A stretch of DNA of 64,000 nt. Origin: Nocardioides glacieisoli (GTDB taxonomy: Bacteria; Actinomycetota; Actinomycetes; Propionibacteriales; Nocardioidaceae). The notes beneath the pieces are model-generated. The model had not been told where the DNA came from. It did not search any database and saw only the letters and a program-made list of their open reading frames with translations. Position 1 is the first letter of the stretch. Each line of letters opens with the position of its first letter. Below are positions 1-8,288 of the stretch, one piece after another. The stretch is taken from contig NZ_SDWS01000001.1 in NCBI RefSeq assembly GCF_004137245.1, forward strand, positions 744,001-808,000, read 5' to 3'. A program made the translations under genes and the position numbers.

Positions 1-56
1 GTCTCGACCCGGTAGTCGGGGCCCAGGACGTCGTCCCGGAACGGCACTGCAGGCAT
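1..56 (-). CDS. 5' tip of a gene running off the left edge (possible alpha/beta hydrolase)
   Basis: Only the first 18-19 codons of this minus-strand gene are inside the window, starting at an ATG and reading MPAVPFRDDVLGPDYR. A TAGGCT box at 63-68 (minus strand) sits 6 nt before the ATG, the leaderless arrangement seen at many other genes here, and this is the main support for a real gene. The N-terminal wording resembles some actinobacterial alpha/beta hydrolases, but that is a weak impression from very few residues and the function should be treated as unknown. Confidence 0.5.
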   Translation of the reverse strand, partial: MPAVPFRDDVLGPDYRVE

Positions 57-137
57 GTGCCGAGCCTATCGAGCAGGGGCGACGTGGGTTTCGTTGTTCG
101 GCCTCCCGCGCCGGTGGGGCGGCTCTACCCTTCAGCG

Positions 138-1286
138 GTGTCGAACGCGTGGGGATCCCTGGTGCGCGGGATCTCGACGTACGTCCGCCAGCGCGTCGCC
201 GGCTGGCGCACGGGGTCTCGCGGCAGCCAGGCGTTCCTGCTCATCGTCCTGCTCGCCCTCGTGGCCGCCGCCGTGGCCGTCGGGGCGCTCGCCGAGAAGG
301 TCGTCCCGATCTCGCTGTGGTTCCTCCTCCTCATGCTCGGCACGGTGCTGCTGCGGTTCGTCCCGCTGCTGGTGCTCGGCGTCGTGATGATGGGCGTCGC
401 GTGGTGGACCTCGGTGCAGACCAGCTTCGCCACGGCGAGCCGGACGTCGGCCCTGGTGATCTTCGGGATCGGCCTGCTCCTGGCGCTCTACCAGGTGAGC
501 AAGCAGCGCTCGGGCCTTCCGATGGCGCTGAGCGAGGCCGTGCTGAGCCAGCTGCGCGACCGGCTCCAACGGCAGGGCGTCGTGCCGGAGCTCCCCGACG
601 GGTGGCGCTCGCAGTCGGCGACCATCACCGCCAACGGGCCGAGCTATGCCGGTGACTTCCTCGTCGCCGACCTCCGCGAGGGCCGCTGGCTGGAGATGGC
701 GCTCGTCGACGTGTGCGGCAAGGGCACGTCGGTCGGTCCGCAGGCGCTGCAGTTCGCCGGCGCACTCGGCGGCCTGATCGGGGCGCTCCCGCCGGCCGAG
801 CTGATGTCCGCGGCGAACCAGTTCCTCCTGCGACAGGAGTCCGACGAGTCACTCGCCACGGCGGTGCACATCAAGGTCGACCTGGTCACCGGCGACTACA
901 CGATCACCAGCGCCGGCCACCCGCCTGCGCTGCACTGGCACCTCGGCGAGCGCGGCTGGTCGATCGACAACGCTCGCGGGATGGCGCTCGGCGTGATCCC
1001 GGAGGCCGACTTCACCCCGAGCCGCGGCCGGCTGCGGGCGGGCGAGGCGCTCCTCTTCTACACCGACGGCGTCATCGAGACGACCGACCGCGACCTCGAC
1101 GCCGGGATCGACTGGCTGCGCGGGGTGGCGCTGCAGGCGGTCGACGCCCGCGGCTTCACCGGCCTGCCGCGACGCGTGCTCAAGCAGGTGAAGCGCGGTG
1201 ACGACGACCGCGCGATGCTGGTCCTCGAGCGTCAGCCCCTCACCTCGCCCGAGCGGCACTCCGAGGGGCACCGCGGCCTCAGCTGA
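138..1286 (+). CDS. Membrane-anchored SpoIIE/PP2C-type serine phosphatase
   Basis: The protein probably dephosphorylates serine/threonine residues of a regulatory partner such as an anti-sigma-factor antagonist. Three hydrophobic segments lie in the first ~120 residues (for example FLLIVLLALVAAA and LVIFGIGLLLALY). They are followed by a PP2C-like SpoIIE domain (about residues 165-365) with the metal-ligand motifs GDFLVADL, VDVCGKG, SAGHPPAL and FYTDGVIE. The GTG at 138 is chosen because TACCCT (126-131) lies 6 nt upstream, giving a leaderless mRNA. An in-frame ATG at 57 would add 27 low-complexity residues and overlap the divergent left-edge gene. No partner switch genes are adjacent, so the substrate is unknown. 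Its 3' end overlaps the end of the opposite-strand lipoprotein gene by a few bases. Confidence 0.85.
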   Translation: MSNAWGSLVRGISTYVRQRVAGWRTGSRGSQAFLLIVLLALVAAAVAVGALAEKVVPISLWFLLLMLGTVLLRFVPLLVLGVVMMGVAWWTSVQTSFATASRTSALVIFGIGLLLALYQVSKQRSGLPMALSEAVLSQLRDRLQRQGVVPELPDGWRSQSATITANGPSYAGDFLVADLREGRWLEMALVDVCGKGTSVGPQALQFAGALGGLIGALPPAELMSAANQFLLRQESDESLATAVHIKVDLVTGDYTITSAGHPPALHWHLGERGWSIDNARGMALGVIPEADFTPSRGRLRAGEALLFYTDGVIETTDRDLDAGIDWLRGVALQAVDARGFTGLPRRVLKQVKRGDDDRAMLVLERQPLTSPERHSEGHRGLS

Positions 1287-2173
1287 CCCGTCGGACCAGA
1301 ACCTCACCGGAGACCGACACGTTGAGGCCGTTGACCGGGGACGTCGCCACGCGCAGCACGCGTCCGCTCGCGACGTCCCACGACCAGAGGTCGCCCTCGA
1401 CCCAGTCGCTGACGAGGAGGTTCCGCTCCGTCAGCCAGGTCTGAGCTCCCAGGACGCACTGACCTCCGCGCCGTGGAGCGGCGAGCATCGCGAGCACCGC
1501 ACCGTCGGACGGGTCCACGACCACCACGCCGTCGGTGTCGCGTGACCTCCGGGCGCTCGGGCACTGGGCGAACGCTGGTCCCGTTCCTGTCCCTGAACAC
1601 GAGCGTGGCTCCGTCCGCAGACCGCTCCATGGCGACGGCGTGCTGCACGGGCAGGTCGAAGCGCTGGAAGGTGGTGTCGGACAGGTCGATCGTCACCACT
1701 CCGGACGGGTCCGCCAACGCCACCATCACGCCATCAGGCGAGATCGCCATCGACAGCTCGCTGTAGGCGACGGCGCCGAACCCGTAGCGCTCGAGGTCGA
1801 GCTGCCGCCATGCGCCTGACTGTGTCATCAGGTAGGGCTGGCCGGGCCGGATCGCCCCGTCCGTCCCTCGCGGCGCGAACAGGTTCTGCTGGGCCAGCAA
1901 CATTCCTCGTGAGACCGGCGCCTGCTCGACAGTGGGGGCCGTGAGGGCCTCCGTGAGATCGATCTCGAACCCGCCCCGGCTCGTGGTCCCGCCTGGCGGG
2001 AGGGTGCGACGCAGTCGGTCCGGGACGGGTGCGAGCGGCACAGCAGACGGAGTGGTGGCCACGGAGGCCAGCGGACGAGAGGCGGGTGTGTCGGTGTCCG
2101 GCGCCGGTCGGCCGGTGCAGGCCGACGCGCCCAGGGCCAGGCCGAGGCAGGCCACGACGACTCTCGCTCTCAC
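1279..2173 (-). pseudogene. Frameshifted secreted lipoprotein with propeller-like C-terminus
   Basis: A GTG start at 2173 follows TAGCCT by 6 nt. The N-terminus is a lipoprotein signal peptide ending in the lipobox LGASAC, so the product should be lipid-anchored outside the cytoplasmic membrane. A linker rich in Pro, Thr and Ala follows, then repeats such as MAISPDGVMVALADPSGVVTI that resemble WD40/TolB blades. The reading frame breaks near 1535-1550: downstream of there the sensible coding (DGVVVVDPSDGAVLAML through to a TGA at 1279) continues one base out of frame. One extra base would explain it, either a true mutation or a sequencing error. It begins 9 nt after the ABC exporter ATPase gene stops, so it may belong with that exporter. 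No specific function can be assigned. Confidence 0.7.
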
Positions 2174-2182
2174 CCCCGCAGG

Positions 2183-3160
2183 CTAGGCGCCGCGCGAGTA
2201 GAGGTCGCGGATGACGTCCTCGATGTCGGGCTCCTGGATCGAGAGGTCCGCGACGGCGTAGGACGCGGCGACCGCGGCCACGATCGGCGCAGCGCTCGCG
2301 TCGGAGGGGAAGGACAGCCACTGGCGCGGACCCTCGACCTTGCGCACCTCGGCACCGGGTACGTCGATGGGCGGGGCCTCGTCGACCAGGTCGACGACCA
2401 GTGTCCGCGTCGAGCCGCCCTGGGCGTGCAGCCCGGCCAGGGTGCCGTCGTACACCGAGGTGCCGTGGTCGATCACGATCACCCGGTCGCAGAGCGCCTC
2501 GATGTCCTGGAGGTCGTGAGTGGTGAGCAGCAGCGTCGTGCCGCGCTCGCGGTTGAGCGCCCGGAGGAACTCGCGCAGCCGGCCCTTGCTGACCACGTCG
2601 AGCCCGATGGTGGGCTCGTCGAGGTAGATCACCTCGGGGTCGTGCAGCAGCGCGGCGGTGATGTCGCCGCGCATCCGCTGTCCGAGGCTGAGCTGGCGCA
2701 CGGGCGTGTCGAGCTGGGCCCCGAGGTCGAGGAGGTCGACGAACCGGTCGAGGTTCTCGCGGTAGCGGGCCGGAGAGATCCGGTACATCTTCTGCAGCAG
2801 GTCGAACGAGTCGCGCAGCGGCAGGTCCCACCACAGCGTCGAGCGCTGGCCGAAGACGACGCCGATCCGCCGCGCGAGCTCGACCCGCTGCCGGCTGGGG
2901 TCGAGCCCGCGCACGCGCACCTCGCCACCGGTCGGGACCAGGATGCCGGTGAGCATCTTGATGGTCGTCGACTTCCCGGCGCCGTTGGGGCCGATGTAGC
3001 CGACCATCTCGCCGCCGTCGACGGAGAACGTGAGGTCGTGGACCGCGACCACCTGCTCGCGCGTGCGTCGGCGACGCCCCTCGACGCGACGGCGTACGTC
3101 GAAGGTGCGCTCGAGGTCGCGCACGTCGATCAACGGACCAGATGTGTGGTCTGCGGTCAT
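2183..3160 (-). CDS. ABC-2 exporter ATP-binding protein
   Basis: This is the nucleotide-binding subunit of a three-gene ABC-2 type exporter (325 aa). It has Walker A GPNGAGKST (about residues 57-65), a Q-loop in VVFGQRSTLWWDLP typical of the COG4586-like subfamily, signature LSLGQRMRGD, Walker B VIYLDEPTIGLD and switch histidine TTHD. A C-terminal accessory domain of about 100 residues follows. ATG 3160 is only 2 nt after the stop of the preceding permease gene, so translation is probably coupled. Substrates of this subfamily range from drugs to polysaccharides, and nothing in the sequence tells which is moved here. Confidence 0.92.
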   Translation of the reverse strand: MTADHTSGPLIDVRDLERTFDVRRRVEGRRRRTREQVVAVHDLTFSVDGGEMVGYIGPNGAGKSTTIKMLTGILVPTGGEVRVRGLDPSRQRVELARRIGVVFGQRSTLWWDLPLRDSFDLLQKMYRISPARYRENLDRFVDLLDLGAQLDTPVRQLSLGQRMRGDITAALLHDPEVIYLDEPTIGLDVVSKGRLREFLRALNRERGTTLLLTTHDLQDIEALCDRVIVIDHGTSVYDGTLAGLHAQGGSTRTLVVDLVDEAPPIDVPGAEVRKVEGPRQWLSFPSDASAAPIVAAVAASYAVADLSIQEPDIEDVIRDLYSRGA

Positions 3161-3162
3161 CG

Positions 3163-3975
3163 TCAGCTCCCGGTGGAGGTGTAGTGGCGGACGCCGGTGC
3201 GCCACACCAGCAGGGCAGCGGCCATCGTGAGGATCCCGGCGACGGGGGAGGCGAACTGGAACGCGTCGGGCGTGCCGAACGGGTCCGAGCGGCCCAGGAG
3301 GTAGAGGCAGGGGTACCAGTTCACGAAGGCGACGGGGATGACGAAGGTCAGGCCGACCATCACCTCCCTCGGGAAGATGCTCAGCGGGTACTGCGTGACG
3401 GTCGCGCCGCCGTAGGTGAAGGCGTTGGCGAACTCGGTGGCGTCCGTCGTCCAGAACTGGATGCAGGAGAAGCCGACGAAGAGGCCGAAGAAGACGAGCG
3501 CCCCGCTGACGAGCATCGACACGGCGACGAGGACCCGCAGCGGGGTCCAGTCGACATAGGTGCAGGCCCAGCCGAAGACCACGGCCGCCTGGGTCAGCCG
3601 GCCGAGCCGGCGCAGCGTGAACTGGTCGGCGCAGACCTGCACGAGCAGCGGCACCGGCTTCGTCATCATCTGGTCGAGCCGGCCGGTGCGGATGTAGGTG
3701 CCGATCCGCTCGACGCTCCCGATCGCGGTGTCGGCGACGGCGAGGGCCAGCGACGCGCTGCCGTAGAGCAGCGCGACCTCGTGCAGCGTGAACCCGTCGA
3801 GGCGGCTCAGGTGGGAGAACATGATCCAGAGGCCGACGAAGTCGAGACCCGTGATCAGCCCGTTCCCGACGGCGAGCAGGACGAACGACGTCGGGTACTG
3901 CCAGGCGGCCCGGATCCACAGCCAGGCGATCTGGCCGTAGGTGCGCAGGTGCTGTGCCGGCCCTGGGCTAGCCAC
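3163..3975 (-). CDS. ABC-2 exporter permease subunit (COG3694-like)
   Basis: An integral membrane protein of 270 aa with about six hydrophobic segments, lacking any soluble domain, as usual for ABC-2 family permeases. The GTG start at 3975 overlaps the stop of the upstream permease gene by 8 nt (GTGGCTAG), showing tight coupling within one operon. Together with the second permease and the ATPase it should form a heterodimeric export channel in the cytoplasmic membrane. The paired-permease plus ATPase arrangement is the usual one for this exporter class. The transported compound is unknown. Confidence 0.88.
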   Translation of the reverse strand: MASPGPAQHLRTYGQIAWLWIRAAWQYPTSFVLLAVGNGLITGLDFVGLWIMFSHLSRLDGFTLHEVALLYGSASLALAVADTAIGSVERIGTYIRTGRLDQMMTKPVPLLVQVCADQFTLRRLGRLTQAAVVFGWACTYVDWTPLRVLVAVSMLVSGALVFFGLFVGFSCIQFWTTDATEFANAFTYGGATVTQYPLSIFPREVMVGLTFVIPVAFVNWYPCLYLLGRSDPFGTPDAFQFASPVAGILTMAAALLVWRTGVRHYTSTGS

Positions 3976-4765
3976 CCTGCACCACCACCTTGCGCGTCGC
4001 CAGCCGCAGCACCCCGTGGCAGGCGGCGATCAGCACGACGGCCCACATCACCTGGAAGCCGAGGGCCGCGAGCAGGTCGGTGCCCTGGCGCTTGCCGAGC
4101 CAGATGTCGGCCGGCACCTGGACGTAGGACGCCCACGGCAAGGCGTTGGCGAGCGTCCCGAGCCAGCCCGGGAACAGCACGAGCGGCAGCATCATGCCGC
4201 TGATGAAGATCGCGAACGCACCGCTCATCACCTTGACGCCGGACTGGTCGAGCAGCCAGAAGGCGGTGCTCGCCACGAGGAAGCGGATCGCAAAGCTCAC
4301 GATGACCGCGAGCACCAGCGAGACCGCGAACGCCCCGGCATCGAGCACCGACCCCGGGAGCGAGATGTCGAAGACGACCAGGCCGATGAGCGTGGGCCCG
4401 AAACCACGGGTGAGGAGGTGGTACGCCGCTCGGCCCAGGTCACTCGCGAGGTACCACCCGACCAGGCCGACGGGACGGTAGAGGTCGATCGCCACGTCGC
4501 CCGAGCGGATCCGCTCGGCGAGATCGTCTGTGGTGCCGCCGCCCCACAGCGCGATCGTCATCAGCAGCGCCTGCCCGAGCCAGACGTACGTCACCGCATC
4601 CTGGGAGTCGTAGCCACCGGCCGACGGGTTGGCGTCCCAGAGGGCGAGGTAGGCGTAGGAGTAGATGATGCCGAAGACCGAGTTGGTGAAGATGCCGGAG
4701 AGCGTGGCCGCCCGGTAGGTGGCGTAGCGGCGGAACGTGCGGGTCGCGACGGCGACGTGCAGCAT
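3968..4765 (-). CDS. ABC-2 exporter permease subunit (COG4587-like), first gene of operon
   Basis: A hydrophobic protein of 265 aa with about six membrane segments, the partner of the next permease. I chose ATG 4765 (MLHVAVATRTF) because AGAGGTG lies 5 nt upstream. An in-frame ATG at 4780 would add five residues (MRGGG) but would destroy that ribosome-binding site and has none of its own. It is the promoter-proximal gene of permease-permease-ATPase-lipoprotein, transcribed leftwards, and is insulated from the CAP-domain gene by a hairpin terminator. Confidence 0.87.
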   Translation of the reverse strand: MLHVAVATRTFRRYATYRAATLSGIFTNSVFGIIYSYAYLALWDANPSAGGYDSQDAVTYVWLGQALLMTIALWGGGTTDDLAERIRSGDVAIDLYRPVGLVGWYLASDLGRAAYHLLTRGFGPTLIGLVVFDISLPGSVLDAGAFAVSLVLAVIVSFAIRFLVASTAFWLLDQSGVKVMSGAFAIFISGMMLPLVLFPGWLGTLANALPWASYVQVPADIWLGKRQGTDLLAALGFQVMWAVVLIAACHGVLRLATRKVVVQGG

Positions 4766-4800
4766 GCCCCCACCTCTCATCGACAGGGGCGCTCACACAA

Positions 4801-4840
4801 GACGACCCCCGGCCCACCCACGAGGGGGTCGGGGATCGTC
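4801..4840 (-). terminator. Hairpin terminator after the CAP-domain gene
   Basis: On the minus strand an 11-bp stem forms between GACGATCCCCG and CGGGGGTCGTC (one U-G wobble), with an 18-nt loop and a T-rich 3' flank (TTGTGTG). It lies between the stop of the secreted CAP protein gene (4866) and the first ABC permease gene, so it should end the CAP transcript. Confidence 0.55.
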
Positions 4841-4865
4841 TCACACCTGTGGGGTGCGCCGCACC

Positions 4866-5444
4866 TCAGTAGCGGCGGACCAGGTTCACGACGCCGATCA
4901 CGCGACCCTGGGCGTCCTGCTCGACGGAGACGCCGGCGCGACGGGCGCGCGGGCTGAGGAGGATGTCCCGGTGGCCGGGGGAGTCGAGCCAGAGGTCGAC
5001 CATCACCTCAGGGGTGAGACCGACGCCGCGGACGAGCGTCTCGCCGGCCCACGAGTTGTCGCACCTGCGGATGACGTCGTTCTGGTCGCGGTGCTCGAAG
5101 AGGCCGGTGCGGGCGATGCGCTGGCCCCACTCCTCGGCGAGCTGGTCGGTGCACGGGTCGAAGCTCCAGATCTTGCGCAGGCCGTTGGCCGCGCGCGCTG
5201 CGTTGATCTCCGCCATCAGCGCGTCCTCGAGGACGTCGCTCGCCACGGTCTCCTCGTCGAGCTCCTCGCCGAGCTGGGCGCCGGCACCGACCGCGTGGGC
5301 CGAGGTGCGCGGGCCGGACCAGTTCGCCGTGCTCCGCGGGCCCGACCAGTCCTTCGCGTCGGCAGCCGACGGGACGGCGCACAGCGCGGCCGACGCGACG
5401 ACGAGCGTCGCGAGCCTGGCGAGGGTGCGGGTGGGGTGCGGCAC
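4866..5444 (-). CDS. Secreted CAP (SCP/PR-1)-domain protein
   Basis: A 192-aa exported protein. Residues 1-30 form a Sec signal peptide (LATLVVASAALCAVPSAADA, cleavage after ADA). Then a short region carries WSGPR twice, 12 residues apart. A CAP/SCP domain fills the rest: LMAEINAARAANGL, the GLFEHRDQND segment and the C-terminal SPGHRDILLSPRARRAGV motif are all typical. Bacterial CAP proteins are extracellular with poorly known roles, including cell-wall and lipid-binding ones. The GTG start has GGAGGA 7 nt upstream. A promoter and an inverted repeat lie just upstream. It is transcribed alone. Confidence 0.88.
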   Translation of the reverse strand: MPHPTRTLARLATLVVASAALCAVPSAADAKDWSGPRSTANWSGPRTSAHAVGAGAQLGEELDEETVASDVLEDALMAEINAARAANGLRKIWSFDPCTDQLAEEWGQRIARTGLFEHRDQNDVIRRCDNSWAGETLVRGVGLTPEVMVDLWLDSPGHRDILLSPRARRAGVSVEQDAQGRVIGVVNLVRRY

Positions 5445-5462
5445 GGTCGTTCCTCCGGGGCG

Positions 5463-5489
5463 GATCCACGAAAGCGGGGGGAGTGGATC
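5463..5489 (-). promoter_or_regulatory. Inverted repeat in the 5' leader of the CAP gene
   Basis: Perfect 7-bp arms GATCCAC and GTGGATC flank a 13-nt purine-rich centre, ending a few bases before the GGAGGA ribosome-binding site of the CAP-domain gene. If transcription starts near 5490 the hairpin would form at the 5' end of the mRNA. It could act as an operator, a stability element or a translation control. Which one is not decidable from sequence. Confidence 0.4.
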
Positions 5490-5496
5490 TTGAGAG

Positions 5497-5524
5497 AATC
5501 TGGTAATAACGGGCTCTACGTCAA
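5497..5524 (-). promoter_or_regulatory. Candidate sigma-70-type promoter of the CAP gene
   Basis: On the minus strand TTGACG (5524-5519) and CAGATT (5502-5497) are separated by 16 nt, predicting a start near 5490 and a 5' leader of about 46 nt. The stretch is notably less GC-rich than the rest of the window, as expected for a promoter region. The rest of the 5525-5605 gap shows no other clear element. Confidence 0.45.
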
Positions 5525-5605
5525 GTTTCGCGCTATGTAGAGGTGAGAAATACCTCGGTCCAGATCAAAGCAACCGGGCCTTGTCCCAGGGTCCGAACGC
5601 GCAAA

Positions 5606-5652
5606 AGGGGCCCGGTGGTCTGGACCATCAGGTCCTCGACCGCCGGGCCCCT
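5606..5652 (-). terminator. Intrinsic terminator after the PEBP gene
   Basis: Two 15-nt arms, AGGGGCCCGG-GGTC and its complement with a single mismatch, flank a 17-nt loop, and on the minus strand they are followed by TTTTGC. It starts about 20 nt after the stop codon of the PEBP-family gene, a classic position for a Rho-independent terminator. Confidence 0.75.
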
Positions 5653-5671
5653 GCGGGCCGGAGGGTGGGGC

Positions 5672-6193
5672 TCAGTGCTGGTAGGTGCCGTGGAGGATCG
5701 CGCGGCCCAGGGTCTTGAAGGCCAGGTTGAACGACACCACGGCCGGGGACGCGTCGGCGTCGACCCCGAGCGTCTCCTCGCCCACCGCGTGGACGACGAA
5801 GTAGTAGCGGTGCACCTGGTCGCCCTGCGGGGGTGCGGCCCCCATGAAGCCCGCCTCGCCCCCGTCGTTGCGCACGTGGAACGACGCGCCGGGCAGGTCT
5901 CCAGCGGCTGCGCCGGTGTCGAGGGACGTCACGTCGGCGGGCAGGTCGACCAGGACCCAGTGCCAGAAGCCGCTCGGGGTCGGCGCGTCCGGGTCGAAGC
6001 AGGTGACGACGTAGGACTTGGTGCCCTCGGGCGCCCCCGACCAGCTCAGCTGGGGCGAGGTGTTGCCGAGGTCGGCCACCTGGTCGTCCTTCAGCGGTGC
6101 GCCGTCGGTGACGTCGTCGCTGGTGACCGTGAAGGACGCGGTCGCCGGGAGGAGGTCGTAGGGGTCGGGGGACACGGGTCGCTCGATGCTCAT
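5672..6193 (-). CDS. YbhB/YbcL-type PEBP family protein
   Basis: A 173-aa cytoplasmic protein of the phosphatidylethanolamine-binding/Raf-kinase-inhibitor fold. The bacterial signature is clear: [25 protein letters not shown] early, [11 protein letters not shown] in the middle and RYYFVVHAV near the end. Family members bind small anionic ligands, and the in vivo role of most bacterial ones is unknown. ATG 6193 lies 6 nt after TAGGTT, so the mRNA is probably leaderless. It is divergent from the siroheme synthase gene, and a strong terminator follows. Confidence 0.9.
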   Translation of the reverse strand: MSIERPVSPDPYDLLPATASFTVTSDDVTDGAPLKDDQVADLGNTSPQLSWSGAPEGTKSYVVTCFDPDAPTPSGFWHWVLVDLPADVTSLDTGAAAGDLPGASFHVRNDGGEAGFMGAAPPQGDQVHRYYFVVHAVGEETLGVDADASPAVVSFNLAFKTLGRAILHGTYQH

Positions 6194-6243
6194 TCCTCGA
6201 ACCTAGTCACGTGGTCCACGCGCCGGAAAGGGACAATGGGGCC

Positions 6244-7467
6244 ATGCCCGACCCCCATCCCTACCTGGCCGGCCTCGTGCTGGCCGGTCGCAAGGTGGTC
6301 GTCGTCGGTGGCGGTCACGTCGCCCAGCGCCGGGTGCCGACCTTCCTCGCCGCGGGCGCCGAGGTCACCCTCGTCAGCCCCGAGGTGACTCCCGCGCTCG
6401 AGGGTCTCGCGGGCGAGCTGACGCTCCACCTCCGCGACTTCACCGAGTCGGACCTCGACGGCGCGTGGTACGTCGTCGCGGTCACCGACGACCCCGAGGT
6501 CAATGCCCGCGTCGCCGCCGCCGCCGAGGCGCGCCACACGTTCTGCGTGCGCGCGGACGACGCCCTCGGCGGGTCGGCGTGGACGCCCGCGGTCGGCCAC
6601 CACGGGAGCGTGACGGTCGGCGTGCTCGGCAACCGCGAGCCCCGCAAGTCCGCGGCGCTGCGCGACGACATCGTCACGGCGCTGCGCGACGGCCACCTGA
6701 GCGCGGCCGACGCCCACGACCGCACCCCAGGCGTCGTGCTGGTCGGCGGCGGACCGGGCGATCCCGACTTCGTCACCGTCGCCGCCCGGCACGCGCTCGC
6801 CTCGGCCGACGTGGTCGTCGCCGACCGCCTCGCGCCCCGCGAGCTGCTCGACGAGCTCGGCCCCCACGTCGAGCTGATCGACGTCGCCAAGCTGCCGCGC
6901 GGGCGCTCGGCGACCCAGGAGGCGATCAACCAGGTGATCGTCGACCGGGCACGCGCCGGCAAGCGGGTGGTCCGCTTCAAGGGCGGCGACAACTTCGTCT
7001 TCGGCCGCGGCTTCGAGGAGCTGCTCGCCTGCGCCGCCGCGGACGTGCCGGTGACCGTCGTGCCAGGGCTCACCTCCGCGATCTCGGTCCCGGCCCGCCT
7101 CGGCATCCCGGTGACCCACCGCGGGGTGGCCCACGAGTTCACCGTGATCTCCGGCCACCTCCCGCCCGGCCACCCGGGCTCGCTGGTCGCGTGGGACGCC
7201 GTGGCGCGGATGCGCGGGACCGTCGTCCTCCTGATGGCGGTCGACAACGCCCCGGCGATCGCGACCGCGCTGGTCGACGGCGGCCGGTCGGCGTCCACGC
7301 CGGTGGCGGTCATCGTGGACGGCACGATGCCGACCGAGCGCACCGTGCTCACCACGCTCGGCTCGCTGGCGGACGACCTCGTCGCGAACGGCGTACGCCC
7401 TCCGGCGATCATCGTGATCGGTGAGGTGGTCGCGGTGGCGCGTCCGGCACACTTCCCCCGTGGCTGA
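6244..7467 (+). CDS. cysG: Siroheme synthase: precorrin-2 dehydrogenase/uroporphyrinogen-III C-methyltransferase
   Basis: A bifunctional 407-aa enzyme making siroheme precursors for sulfite and nitrite reductases. The N-terminal half (about 1-160) is a Rossmann dehydrogenase with VVVVGGGHVAQRR, oxidising precorrin-2. The C-terminal half (about 170-400) is a SAM-dependent methyltransferase with VVLVGGGPGDPDFVT, RFKGGDNFVFGRG and VPGLTSAISVPA. It resembles E. coli CysG but is about 50 residues shorter. ATG 6244 lies 6 nt after GACAAT (6232-6237), so leaderless; the in-frame ATG at 6211 would place the promoter inside the gene. It overlaps the next gene by 8 nt. Whether ferrochelation is done by the first domain, as in CysG, is not certain. 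Confidence 0.92.
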   Translation: MPDPHPYLAGLVLAGRKVVVVGGGHVAQRRVPTFLAAGAEVTLVSPEVTPALEGLAGELTLHLRDFTESDLDGAWYVVAVTDDPEVNARVAAAAEARHTFCVRADDALGGSAWTPAVGHHGSVTVGVLGNREPRKSAALRDDIVTALRDGHLSAADAHDRTPGVVLVGGGPGDPDFVTVAARHALASADVVVADRLAPRELLDELGPHVELIDVAKLPRGRSATQEAINQVIVDRARAGKRVVRFKGGDNFVFGRGFEELLACAAADVPVTVVPGLTSAISVPARLGIPVTHRGVAHEFTVISGHLPPGHPGSLVAWDAVARMRGTVVLLMAVDNAPAIATALVDGGRSASTPVAVIVDGTMPTERTVLTTLGSLADDLVANGVRPPAIIVIGEVVAVARPAHFPRG

Positions 7468-8281
7468 CGCAGACCCCTCTGGCCAGATCGTCGAGATCTC
7501 CGACCCCGGCGACCCGCGCCTGGCCGACTACCGCGACCTGCGCGACGTCGAGCTCCGCAAGAGCCTCGAGGCCGAGCACGGCCTCTTCCTCGCCGAGGGG
7601 GAGAAGGTCGTGCGCCGCTCGGTGGAGGCGGGCTACGCGCCGCGGTCGTTCCTGATGGCGCCGCGCTGGCTCGACGGCCTCGGCGACCTCCTCGCCACCA
7701 CCGACGCCCCCTGCTACGTCCTCTCCGAGGCGCTGATCGAGCAGGTCACCGGCTTCCACGTGCACCGCGGTGCACTCGCGTCGCTGCACCGGCGCCCGCT
7801 GGCCTCGGTCGAGGAGGTGCTGGCCGGTGCGCGCTCGGTGCTCGTGCTCGAGGACCTGGTCGACCACACCAACGTCGGCGCGATCTTCCGCTCGGGCGCG
7901 GCCCTGGGGTTCGATGCCGTCCTGCTGGCGCCGCGCTGCGCCGATCCGCTCTACCGGCGCTCGATCAAGGTCGGCATGGGCGCCGTGTTCACCACGCCCT
8001 GGACCCGCCTGCCGGACTGGTACGACGCCCTGCCGGACCTCGCCCGCCGCGGCTTCACGACCGTCGCCCTGACCCTCTCCGCGGACTCGGTGCCCATCGA
8101 GGAGGCCGTCGACGGCGTCGACCGGCTCGCCCTGGTGCTCGGCTCGGAGGGCCACGGCCTCTCCTCGCGCTGGGAGGCCTCCTCCGAGCGTCGCGCCATC
8201 ATTCCCATGCGCGCCGGCATTGACTCCCTCAACGTCGCCGCGGCCACCGCGGTCGCCTGCTACGTCGCGACCCGGCGCTAG
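7460..8281 (+). CDS. SpoU/TrmH-family RNA 2'-O-methyltransferase (first of three in the window)
   Basis: A 273-aa SPOUT methyltransferase, SAM-dependent, acting on rRNA or tRNA. The three SpoU motifs are present: VDHTNVGAIFRSGAALGFD, LALVLGSEGHGLS and SLNVAAATAVACY. An N-terminal substrate-binding domain (LFLAEGEKVVRRSVEAGYAP) is typical of the TsnR/RlmB-like group. The GTG start at 7460 overlaps the siroheme synthase stop (GTGGCTGA), so the two are co-translated. It converges on dedA with only 7 nt between stops. The target nucleotide cannot be told from sequence. Confidence 0.88.
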   Translation: MADADPSGQIVEISDPGDPRLADYRDLRDVELRKSLEAEHGLFLAEGEKVVRRSVEAGYAPRSFLMAPRWLDGLGDLLATTDAPCYVLSEALIEQVTGFHVHRGALASLHRRPLASVEEVLAGARSVLVLEDLVDHTNVGAIFRSGAALGFDAVLLAPRCADPLYRRSIKVGMGAVFTTPWTRLPDWYDALPDLARRGFTTVALTLSADSVPIEEAVDGVDRLALVLGSEGHGLSSRWEASSERRAIIPMRAGIDSLNVAAATAVACYVATRR

Positions 8282-8288
8282 GCCGCCA

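Noticed and set aside
57-137. ATG 57 as start of the SpoIIE-type phosphatase
   Set aside because: It overlaps the divergent left-edge gene's start and lies upstream of the TACCCT box that fits GTG 138.
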